37,371 nucleotides of DNA. Origin: HyVt-560 sp964577195 (GTDB taxonomy: Bacteria; Pseudomonadota; Gammaproteobacteria; UWMA-0217). The stretch lies in NCBI GenBank assembly GCA_964577195.1, contig CAZNYF010000005.1, positions 1-37,371 of the forward strand. The letters are read 5' to 3'. The position numbers were made by a program, and so were the translations under genes. Below the pieces are notes generated by a model, which did no database searches, had not been told where the DNA came from, and saw nothing but the letters and a program-made list of their open reading frames with translations. Below, in pieces: positions 7,630-14,967 of the stretch (position 1 is the stretch's first letter; every line of letters begins with the position of its first letter).

Positions 7630-8616
7630 TCAGACGACTCCCGACCTTAATAAATCATGCATATGTAACGCGCCAATCACCACATTATTTTCATCCACTA
7701 CTGGCAAGGTGATGATTTTACTCTCCATTTGATTGAGTGCTTCTGCCGCCAGAGTTTCAGGACTAATGGATTCGCAAGGAGAGGTCATCACCTTACTGAC
7801 AGCGGTCTTTTTCACATCAATATTTTCATCTAGCGTACGGCGTAAATCTCCATCCGTGTAGACTCCCAGCAAATGACCTTCAGAATCGACAACCGTTGTA
7901 AAACCCAAGCCTTTCTTACTCATCTCTTCCAGTGCCGCAACCAGCGCCGTATCGGGTGACACTCTTGGGGTACGTGCCAGTGGGTGCATGATATCGCCCA
8001 CTGTCAGCAACAACCGGCGGCCTAATTTACCACCCGGGTGTGAACGAGCGAAGTCTTCAGCGGTGAATCCCCGGCCTTTGAGTAAACTAACCGCTAGCGC
8101 ATCGCACAATGCAAGCGTCACGGTGGTGCTGGTTGTTGGCGCCAGGTTCAGTGGACAGGCTTCCTGATCAACGCTGATATCGAGATTTACATTGGCTTGT
8201 TGAGCAAGCCGGGACTGAGGGTTGCCGGTCATACTGATTAAAGGAATTCTTAGCCGTTTGATCAGCGGTAAGATGGTTAAAATCTCATCCGTCTCGCCTG
8301 AGTTGGAAATGGCAATAACCACGTCCTGATCGGTAATCATGCCAAGATCTCCATGACTAGCTTCTCCCGGGTGGACAAAAAATGCAGGCGTTCCCGTACT
8401 CGCCAGCGTTGCCGCTGCCTTACCACCGATATGACCTGACTTTCCCATTCCGATCACCACCACACGCCCCTGCGGCTGAAACAGTAATTCGCAGGCCTGG
8501 ATAAACTCTTCACCAATTCGGTTGGATAAATTCAGTACTGCCTGACCTTCGAGTTCCAGTACCTCTTTCGCAAGCGCAATCAACTGAGGATGATCGAACT
8601 GTTGCTTGCTGGTCAT
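7630..8616 (-). CDS. kdsD: D-arabinose 5-phosphate isomerase KdsD
   Basis: Converts ribulose 5-phosphate to arabinose 5-phosphate, the first committed step to Kdo; 328 residues. An N-terminal SIS sugar-isomerase domain (about 35-180) contains VVIGMGKSGHIGGKAAATLAS and the SNSGETDE motif. It is followed by two CBS domains (about 205-328), recognisable as MHPLARTPRVSPDTALVAAL and MTSPCESISPETLAAEAL. The catalytic His of the family is probably in VHPGEASHGDLGM. The start overlaps the yrbG stop by 4 bases (ATGA). Confidence 0.96.
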   Translation of the reverse strand: MTSKQQFDHPQLIALAKEVLELEGQAVLNLSNRIGEEFIQACELLFQPQGRVVVIGMGKSGHIGGKAAATLASTGTPAFFVHPGEASHGDLGMITDQDVVIAISNSGETDEILTILPLIKRLRIPLISMTGNPQSRLAQQANVNLDISVDQEACPLNLAPTTSTTVTLALCDALAVSLLKGRGFTAEDFARSHPGGKLGRRLLLTVGDIMHPLARTPRVSPDTALVAALEEMSKKGLGFTTVVDSEGHLLGVYTDGDLRRTLDENIDVKKTAVSKVMTSPCESISPETLAAEALNQMESKIITLPVVDENNVVIGALHMHDLLRSGVV

Positions 8617-9593
8617 GCGCCGCCTCCACTCACAGTAGAAAAAAGGTACAGTTGATACGCCACAAATACCGCAAATAAAAGACCACCCTCGATGCGGTTG
8701 ATCCTGCGAATCTTAGAACGAAAACCAAATGCCATCAGCATCAGCACCACCGTCAATATCACCATCAGCGGATAATCTCGCGTTAGCAGTTCTTTGGGCA
8801 ATAACCCCGGTGCTATCAGACCGGGCACCGCCATCACACCAAACAAATTGAAAATATTCGAGCCGATCACGTTGCCAATTACTAAATCTGATTCGCCGCG
8901 TTTAGCGCCGGAAATCGACGCCGCCATCTCAGGCAAACTGGTACCGATAGCGACGATGGTCAAACCGATCACCAGATCACTCACACCCATCATTTCGGCG
9001 ATTGACACTGCGCCCCAGACAAGAATTCTGGCACTGATAAGCAATACTACCAATCCAATCACAAACCACAAGATTGCTTGCTTCATGGTCATTGTGGTTG
9101 CCACCTCATCACGAATTTCTTCCGCCATGACATCGTTGCGTTTGGAACGCATTGCATCGTAAACCAACCACGACATGACTGACCCTAAAGCCAGCAACAA
9201 CAGCACACCATCGAGGCGTGAGAGGTACCCGTTATAAATGATCACCGCCCCAAAAATGGTGGTACCAATTAATAAGGGCAGCTCCATTTTGACGATTCTT
9301 GACTGGATTGCCAATGGATACAGCAGCGCAGTAAAACCCAGCACCATAGCGATATTGGCAATATTTGAGCCAATCGCATTGCCCACACCCAGCGTTGCAT
9401 TACCCTCAAAAGCGGCAATTGCAGAAACCATTATTTCTGGTGCCGAGGTACCAAAACCCACGACGGTTAAACCAATCACCAAAGGAGATACACCCAGATT
9501 GAATGCCAGTGCGCTAGCACCGTCAACAAATCGGTCAGAACTCCACACCAGCAGCGCCAAACCAATTATAATCGCTATTATTGCAACAGCCAT
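8613..9593 (-). CDS. yrbG: Calcium/sodium antiporter, CaCA family (YrbG)
   Basis: Integral inner-membrane cation exchanger, 326 residues and about ten membrane helices. It shows the internal duplication of the CaCA family. The first alpha repeat has GFGTSAPEIMVSAIAA and GNAIGSNIANIAMVLG. The second has AIGTSLPEMAASISGA and GNVIGSNIFNLFGVM. The acidic residues in GTSxPE are the ion-binding ones in the family. It opens the yrbG-kds-lpt series, as in E. coli. A TATAAT hexamer lies about 30 bases upstream of the ATG. Ion specificity cannot be told from sequence. Confidence 0.94.
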   Translation of the reverse strand: MAVAIIAIIIGLALLVWSSDRFVDGASALAFNLGVSPLVIGLTVVGFGTSAPEIMVSAIAAFEGNATLGVGNAIGSNIANIAMVLGFTALLYPLAIQSRIVKMELPLLIGTTIFGAVIIYNGYLSRLDGVLLLLALGSVMSWLVYDAMRSKRNDVMAEEIRDEVATTMTMKQAILWFVIGLVVLLISARILVWGAVSIAEMMGVSDLVIGLTIVAIGTSLPEMAASISGAKRGESDLVIGNVIGSNIFNLFGVMAVPGLIAPGLLPKELLTRDYPLMVILTVVLMLMAFGFRSKIRRINRIEGGLLFAVFVAYQLYLFSTVSGGGA

Positions 9594-9622
9594 TGAGTTA
9601 CCAATATTTAAATAAGAGGGGG

Positions 9623-9628
9623 ATTATA
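9623..9628 (-). promoter_or_regulatory. Candidate -10 box upstream of yrbG
   Basis: The minus strand reads TATAAT inside GGTATATAATCC, 30 bases ahead of the yrbG ATG. No good -35 hexamer lies 16-18 bases upstream: at a 17-base spacing the sequence is GGCATT. The site touches the end of the half-copy repeat at 9627-9672, which would supply the -35 region. Assigned by eye only. Confidence 0.35.
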
Positions 9629-9672
9629 TACCTCCCGCACTCAAGAATGCCCGTTTATAGTACGCATCTTTT
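9627..9672. repeat. Half copy (single arm) of the dispersed inverted repeat
   Basis: Starting at TATAC, this stretch shares GCACTCAAGA, TGCCCGTTTATAGT and an AT-rich end with the left arm of the large inverted repeat at 29057-29100. Differences are small: one extra A and a few substitutions. The opposite arm and the central AATAGC/GCTATT core are missing here. It fills most of the gap between the MazG-like gene and yrbG. Confidence 0.7.
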
Positions 9673-9685
9673 CGCCCAATGGCGC

Positions 9686-10066
9686 TCAGCTCTCGCGGTT
9701 ATTTTCTTTCTGATATTCACTGTATTTTTTGGCACTACCGCGCACCTTATCTGCGGGATAGCGTAGTTCATTAATCTCTATTTTATCTTTTAGAGAAGCC
9801 AGTAAATCGATATCCATTCGCTCTGCAATGCGTAGTAAATACGCCAGAATATCCGCCATCTCCAAAGCAACTTCACGATACTTTTGCGATGTTTTATCGA
9901 GACCTACATCCATACTTTGCTGTTGCGTTAACCACTGAAAATGCTCCACCAGCTCTGCCGCTTCAACAATCAATGCCATGCTGAGGTTTTTAGGCGATTG
10001 GAACTGCTCCCAATCTCGCTCAATAGCAAATGCTTTTAATCTTGAACTCAGAGCTTCCAGCGTCAT
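9686..10066 (-). CDS. MazG-like nucleotide pyrophosphohydrolase (RS21-C6/DCTPP1 type)
   Basis: Small all-alpha NTP pyrophosphohydrolase, 126 residues. The metal-binding pattern of the family is visible as VEAAELVEHFQW and EMADILAYLLR, an EExxE-like helix followed by ExxD. A C-terminal KYPAxK-like segment appears as LRYPADKVRGSAKKYSEY. Relatives hydrolyse dCTP or modified nucleotides to monophosphates, a house-cleaning role; the true substrate cannot be deduced. It starts 8 bases after the lpxL-like stop, so it is probably the last gene of the trk operon. Not a MazEF component despite the name. Confidence 0.85.
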   Translation of the reverse strand: MTLEALSSRLKAFAIERDWEQFQSPKNLSMALIVEAAELVEHFQWLTQQQSMDVGLDKTSQKYREVALEMADILAYLLRIAERMDIDLLASLKDKIEINELRYPADKVRGSAKKYSEYQKENNRES

Positions 10067-10073
10067 ATCAACC

Positions 10074-10660
10074 TCAATATACCTGTTGTCCGTCTTGCCT
10101 GGTTTTAAATAATTTTAACGTCCACATGTATTGTTCAGGGGCAAGCATTACCATTTGTTCGATTGATTGATTTAGCAGTGTCGCATCAGCGAAGTGATCT
10201 CCTGAGGGAAAATTCGTTAACGCAGGTAATAGCTTGGCAACATACTTTCGGCGCTTATAGTCAAATACGGTCATCATCGGCAACACTAATGAATTGGTCA
10301 CTTTCGCCAGTCGACCGGCTGAGTATAGCGTCGCTTTCGGCTCAGCAAATAAATTTGCAAACACCGCAGAATCAAGTCCCAAATCCTCATCCGACAGCAT
10401 GAACAACAGGTTACCTTGCTTAAGCGTTTTTATCATNNNNNNNNNNNNNNNNNNNNNNNNNNNNNNNNNNNNNNNNNNNNNNNNNNNNNNNNNNNNNNNN
10501 NNNNNNNNNNNNNNNNNNNNNNNNNNNNNNNNNNNNCCAGCTTTCCAATCCTGCGCCCCAACCATTGCCGTGGGCTGTCAGGCAACCATTGAATTAACCA
10601 GAAAACCCCGACTCCTAACCACGTTGACCAATACTTGGGAGCTAAAAGCTTGTGCTCCAT
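10074..10660 (-). CDS. Lipid A biosynthesis acyltransferase, LpxL/HtrB-like (interrupted by an assembly gap)
   Basis: Two pieces of one gene lie either side of the N run. The N-terminal piece, about 41 residues from the ATG at 10660, has one hydrophobic helix (WLGVGVFWLIQWLP). The C-terminal piece, about 120 residues, has IKTLKQGNLLFMLSDEDLG, then AEPKATLYSAGRLAKVTNS, and ends APEQYMWTLKLFKTR. This matches the end of late lipid A acyltransferases, whose APEQYxWxHRRFKTR is characteristic. The catalytic HxxxxD motif should fall in the gap and cannot be checked. The start overlaps the trkH stop as TAATG. The pieces are in different frames across 100 Ns because the gap length is arbitrary. Whether it is LpxL, LpxM or LpxP is undecided. 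Confidence 0.85.
10437..10536. other. Assembly gap of 100 N
   Basis: Exactly 100 undetermined bases, the usual placeholder for a scaffold gap of unknown length. It lies inside the lipid A acyltransferase gene. The flanking coding pieces suggest that the true missing sequence is about 430 bases. Confidence 0.98.
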
Positions 10661-12111
10661 TACTGCCGCCAAAATGCAGGAGTCAAGACAACCAGCAAGG
10701 TAAAAATCTCCAGTCGGCCAAATAGCATTGCCAAACTGAGCGCCCATTTCTGGCCATCCGTAATGGAGGCATAGTTGGCCGCAACATCACCTAGCCCTGG
10801 CCCTAAGTTATTCAAGCTCGCAGCCACCGAGGAAAAAGCCGTGATTTGATCCATTCCGGTAAATAGCATCAGCAACATGAAAATGACAAACACAAAAATA
10901 TAGGCAGAAAAGAACCCCCACACGGCTTCAAGTATTTTTTCAGTCATCGGTTTACCACGCACCTTCACCAGCATCGTCGCATTGGGATGGATCAGCCGCA
11001 TGGTTTCACGCATTCCTTGTTTGAATAGCAAGATAATCCTGATTACCTTGATTCCGCCGCCAGTTGATCCCGCACAACCGCCAATAAAGCTGAGAAATAG
11101 CAACAGTACGGGAATAAAAACTGGCCAGAAACTGAAATCTCTGGTCACAAAACCAGTTGTAGTTGCAATAGAAACTGTCTGAAAAAGGCCATGACGTACG
11201 GCATCTGAAGCATTGCTCTCAATACCGTTAAAATACAGCATACTGATCACCAGCACGCTCACCATCAAAATAACAAACAGGTAGACGCGCACCTCGGTGT
11301 CCTTTCGATAAGTGTGCAAACTCATCGACTGCCAAAAGTAAAAGTGCAGCGCAAAGTTCATGCCTGAAAGCAACATAAAGACAATCGCAACTGATTCAAT
11401 CAAGATGCTGTCAAAATACCCAATGCTCGCATCGTGAGTAGAAAACCCACCAATCGCGACAGTCGAAAATGAATGAGAAACAGCATCAAAAAATGTCATT
11501 CCTGCGGCCCAATAAGAGAGCGCGCAAACAACCGTGAGAATTAAATAAATGTACCAAAGCGCCTTGGCGGTCTCGGTAATTCGCGGAGTCAGCTTTGAAT
11601 CTTTCACCGGCCCTGGCGATTCTGCTCGATAAAGCTGCATACCGCCAACACCAAGAATTGGCAATACTGCTACTGCCAGAACGATAATACCCATACCACC
11701 TAGCCACTGCAGTAGCTGGCGGTAAATCAGAATACTTTTGGGCAAATCATCCAGCCCGGTGATGACCGTTGCGCCCGTTGTAGTCAGCCCGGAAATGGAC
11801 TCAAAAACGGCATCAGTCAGCGAAATCTGCGGTGAGCTTGAAAGTACTAAAGGCACCGCTCCGGCAAGTCCCAATCCCACCCAGAAAAGTACTACAACAA
11901 TAAATCCGTCTCGCAGGCGCAATTCATGCCTGACATTTCGTACCGGCAGCCAAAGCAATAAACCAGTTCCCAGCAAGACCAGAAAACCTTGCAAGAAAGG
12001 CATGATAGCGCCATCTTGATAAATCATGCCTACCAATGCCGGTGGCAACATCGCCACGCTGAAAATCATCAGCAGCAGACCGACTATTCGTTGTATGACA
12101 TCTAAGCGCAT
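10660..12111 (-). CDS. trkH: Potassium uptake protein TrkH
   Basis: Inner-membrane potassium channel subunit of the Trk system, 483 residues, the same size as the E. coli protein. The four P-loop selectivity segments can be picked out: SGLTTTGATV, VAIGGFSTH, ATTTGFVTRDF and LNNLGPGLGDV. I start at the ATG at 12111 (MRLDVIQRIVGLL), because the longer frame to 12138 begins with TTG and overlaps trkA. The gap to trkA is 7 bases. The stop overlaps the following acyltransferase start. It works with TrkA, encoded just upstream. Confidence 0.96.
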   Translation of the reverse strand: MRLDVIQRIVGLLLMIFSVAMLPPALVGMIYQDGAIMPFLQGFLVLLGTGLLLWLPVRNVRHELRLRDGFIVVVLFWVGLGLAGAVPLVLSSSPQISLTDAVFESISGLTTTGATVITGLDDLPKSILIYRQLLQWLGGMGIIVLAVAVLPILGVGGMQLYRAESPGPVKDSKLTPRITETAKALWYIYLILTVVCALSYWAAGMTFFDAVSHSFSTVAIGGFSTHDASIGYFDSILIESVAIVFMLLSGMNFALHFYFWQSMSLHTYRKDTEVRVYLFVILMVSVLVISMLYFNGIESNASDAVRHGLFQTVSIATTTGFVTRDFSFWPVFIPVLLLFLSFIGGCAGSTGGGIKVIRIILLFKQGMRETMRLIHPNATMLVKVRGKPMTEKILEAVWGFFSAYIFVFVIFMLLMLFTGMDQITAFSSVAASLNNLGPGLGDVAANYASITDGQKWALSLAMLFGRLEIFTLLVVLTPAFWRQ

Positions 12112-12118
12112 AGGCGTG

Positions 12119-13492
12119 CTAGAAAAACGAGACCCCAACCTGGAACAACTGTTCTACATCAGAGATTTTCTTTTTATCTCCGACGAAAAGAATGACGTGG
12201 TCTTCGGCTAAAATCTCCGTATCGTGCTGGGCAATAATCACTTCTTCGCCTCTTACCAACGCAGCAATACGCGTGCTCTCTGGCAATTTTAATTCGCCAA
12301 TCATTCGACCGACAACTTTGGATGACTTTGCATCCCCATGCGCAATCGCCTCGATAGCTTCGGCAGCACCTCGACGCAAGGAATGAACAGCAACCACATC
12401 ACCACGCCGGACATGTTGCAATAGTCCGCTAAGGGTCACTTGTTGCGGCGACACGGCGACGTCAACAATACCACTCTCAATTAGCTGGGAATACGCGGGA
12501 CGGTTGACCAACGACATGACTTTGCGAGCACCCAGTTTCTTCGCCAGCATCGCTGAGAGGATATTCGCTTCATCATCACTGGTGAGTGCGACAAATACAT
12601 CGACACCCTGAATATTTTCTTCGTTGAGCAACTCTTCATCGACAGCATCACCGTTAAGAATGATGGCATGATCAAGCGATTCTGCCAAAAACCGGCATTG
12701 TGCCGAATCCCGCTCAATGATTTTCACCTGGTATCTATCCGCCAGAATTTCTGCCAAGCGCATACCAATATGACCACCACCGGCAATCATGATGCGCTTG
12801 TAGGGCTTATCGAGTGTTCTCAATTCACTGGTGATGGCACGAATATGTTTGGGTGGCGCGACGAAGAAAATCTCATCACCCTCTTCAATCACAGTCTTGC
12901 CTACCGGATCTATCGACTCGCCGTCTCGAAATATCGCGGCTACCCGCGCTTTGATCCCTGGCATATGCGTTGCCAGATCGCGTAATTCCTGACCAACCAA
13001 CGCGCCGCCTTCCTGTGCCATCGTCGCGACCAATTGCAATTTTTGCCCGGCAAAATCGAGCACCTGCAATGCACCGGGATGCTGAATTAGACGATGAATA
13101 TGCTCAGTTACCAGTTCTTCTGGGCTGATTAAAACATCCACAGCAATCGACTCTGGCGTGAACAACTGTGGATGATCCAGGTATGAGCTGCCGCGCACAC
13201 GGGCAATTTTAAGCGGAGTATGGAATAACGTGTAGGCAACCTGACAGGCAACCATATTGGTTTCATCGCTGCTGGTTACAGCAATCAGCATTTCAGCATC
13301 CATCCCGCCAGCACGTTCCAAAACGCCAGGATGTGATGCCTCCCCCGTCACCGTGCGCAGATCAAGGCGATCCTGCAACTCACGCAATGCCTGAGAGGAT
13401 GAGTCGACAACAGTTATATCGTTCGCCTCGCCGGAAAGATGGCGAGCCAGAGAACGACCTACCTGGCCTGCTCCAAGAATTATAATCTTCAT
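12119..13492 (-). CDS. trkA: Trk system potassium uptake regulatory protein TrkA
   Basis: Cytoplasmic gating subunit of TrkH, 457 residues, with two RCK modules. Each begins with a Rossmann nucleotide-binding motif: IILGAGQVGRSLARHL at residues 3-18, and IAGGGHIGMRLAEIL at about 236. Each is followed by a TrkA-C domain. An acidic residue follows the second beta strand of each fold (VVDSS, IIERD), as expected for NAD(H)/ATP binding. It lies downstream of ntrX and upstream of trkH. In E. coli dephosphorylated EIIA-Ntr binds TrkA; ptsN is in this window, so the same control is possible. Confidence 0.96.
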   Translation of the reverse strand: MKIIILGAGQVGRSLARHLSGEANDITVVDSSSQALRELQDRLDLRTVTGEASHPGVLERAGGMDAEMLIAVTSSDETNMVACQVAYTLFHTPLKIARVRGSSYLDHPQLFTPESIAVDVLISPEELVTEHIHRLIQHPGALQVLDFAGQKLQLVATMAQEGGALVGQELRDLATHMPGIKARVAAIFRDGESIDPVGKTVIEEGDEIFFVAPPKHIRAITSELRTLDKPYKRIMIAGGGHIGMRLAEILADRYQVKIIERDSAQCRFLAESLDHAIILNGDAVDEELLNEENIQGVDVFVALTSDDEANILSAMLAKKLGARKVMSLVNRPAYSQLIESGIVDVAVSPQQVTLSGLLQHVRRGDVVAVHSLRRGAAEAIEAIAHGDAKSSKVVGRMIGELKLPESTRIAALVRGEEVIIAQHDTEILAEDHVILFVGDKKKISDVEQLFQVGVSFF

Positions 13493-13515
13493 TTACTTGT
13501 CTTTTATTCTGTTCT

Positions 13516-14886
13516 TTAGGTCTTGTTCTTTTTGGGTGAAATTCCCAAGGCTCGCATTTTTCGATACAGGTGAGTCCTTTCCATTCCAACGCGCTCAGCC
13601 AGCCGACTGACATTACCGCGACAGAATTCCAACTGCCGTGATAGATATTCACGTTCAAACACTTCTCTCGCCTCGCGTAATGGCAATTCCATGACTTCTC
13701 GGGGTAACCCGGCGGTCATTTCCGCTTGCGCGACGCGATCGCGCACCAGCACATCTTCCACTTCCGACTGAGAAATCTCTTCGCCTTCGCCAAGAATCAG
13801 CAGTCGTTGCACCATATTACGCAACTGTCGAAAATTTCCAGGCCAGCTGTAATAACGTAAATAATTTTGCGCGGCGACCGTAAAATGTCGGTAAGGCAAA
13901 TTATCTTTACCAACAAAATAGTCAACATAGTATTTCAGTGCATCCGGGACATCTTCAGCGTGATCATGCAGTGGCTGAAGAAATATGGGTAGCACATTGA
14001 TATGGTAGTACAGATCTTCACGGAACAAACCTTCTTCAATACGCTCAGTCAGATCGTACTGCGAAGATGCCATGACCCGTGCCTGAAGCGGAAGATTACC
14101 TCGGTTGCCGTGATACAAAACCTCTTTTCGCTCCAGCAACCCCAGCAAGACCTTTTGCGCAACTTCATCCAAATCTGTAATTTCGCTCAAGAACAGGGTG
14201 CCGGTGCCCGCCAGCTCCACCAGCCCGCGGGTGCCTTGAAGTTCATTCCCAAACAGCTCATCACTAATATTTTGCTCTTGAAAGGCGCTACAGGAAACTT
14301 CAATAAAGGGCTGTTCCGAGCGATCACTGAGCGCATGAATATAGCGCGCACCAAAAGTTTTACCGACACCAGATGCGCCCAATAGCAATATGGATACTGT
14401 GGCTTCTGCTGCTCGCTGATACTCATCTTTGAGCTGTTGCGTGTAACGACTTTCACCTATGGGCGCTTGTAGCTGAATCGCTTCTCCAGCCAAGTCTGCT
14501 ACTGTCGTTTTGCTGCTATCCGCTTCCAGAGCTTGATTGGTTACACGCAGTAATTTCGCCAGCGAAAGTGGCTTCTCGATAAAATCGAATGCGCCCAGGC
14601 GAGTTGCCTCAACGGCGGTTTCTACCGTTCCATGACCTGACATCATCACGACAGGAAAAGAAAGCCCTTGCGACTCTTTCCACTCTTTCAACAGACTGAC
14701 ACCATCTTCACCGGGCATCCAGATATCCAGAAAGACCAGATCAGGCGCGTTTTCTTCGCGTAAAATTCTAGCTTCTTCCGCACTTTCTGCGACGCTCACA
14801 TTGAACCCCTCATCCTCAAGGATATCCTTGACGGAACTGCGGATTCCGGGTTCATCGTCGACCACTAAAATATGTTGGGGAGACAT
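13516..14886 (-). CDS. ntrX: NtrX-like response regulator with degenerate AAA+ domain
   Basis: Response regulator of 456 residues. The receiver domain (1-120) has acidic residues Asp10/Asp11, phospho-acceptor Asp54 (VFLDIWMPGEDG) and Lys105. An AAA+ domain (about 143-365) and a Fis-type helix-turn-helix (about 410-450, with NVSRLAERVGMERTHLYRKM) follow. The P-loop GASGVGKT at 170-177 is intact. However, the GAFTGA loop that contacts sigma-54 is absent: ELFGNELQGTRGLVELAG leads straight to GTLFLSEI. The Walker B Asp is Ser234, and the second arginine-finger position is His295 (FREDLYYHIN). It is therefore unlikely to be a standard sigma-54 activator. The gene follows ntrY after 81 bases and precedes trkA, so paired signalling with NtrY is expected. 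Confidence 0.92.
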   Translation of the reverse strand: MSPQHILVVDDEPGIRSSVKDILEDEGFNVSVAESAEEARILREENAPDLVFLDIWMPGEDGVSLLKEWKESQGLSFPVVMMSGHGTVETAVEATRLGAFDFIEKPLSLAKLLRVTNQALEADSSKTTVADLAGEAIQLQAPIGESRYTQQLKDEYQRAAEATVSILLLGASGVGKTFGARYIHALSDRSEQPFIEVSCSAFQEQNISDELFGNELQGTRGLVELAGTGTLFLSEITDLDEVAQKVLLGLLERKEVLYHGNRGNLPLQARVMASSQYDLTERIEEGLFREDLYYHINVLPIFLQPLHDHAEDVPDALKYYVDYFVGKDNLPYRHFTVAAQNYLRYYSWPGNFRQLRNMVQRLLILGEGEEISQSEVEDVLVRDRVAQAEMTAGLPREVMELPLREAREVFEREYLSRQLEFCRGNVSRLAERVGMERTHLYRKMRALGISPKKNKT

Positions 14887-14967
14887 ACTAAAACTGGGTT
14901 GGGTTCATCATAAGATCAATTCTACCTTACTCGTCGCATTGAAAGGGATCTAAACTGTTTTTAGGCA

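Noticed and set aside
9686..10066. MazG-like protein as part of a toxin-antitoxin or phage-defence module
   Set aside because: The sequence is a house-cleaning pyrophosphohydrolase, and no toxin or defence gene is adjacent.
10074..10747. Lipid A acyltransferase as a frameshifted pseudogene
   Set aside because: The frame change coincides with a 100-N placeholder of arbitrary length, and both flanks are intact and family-like.
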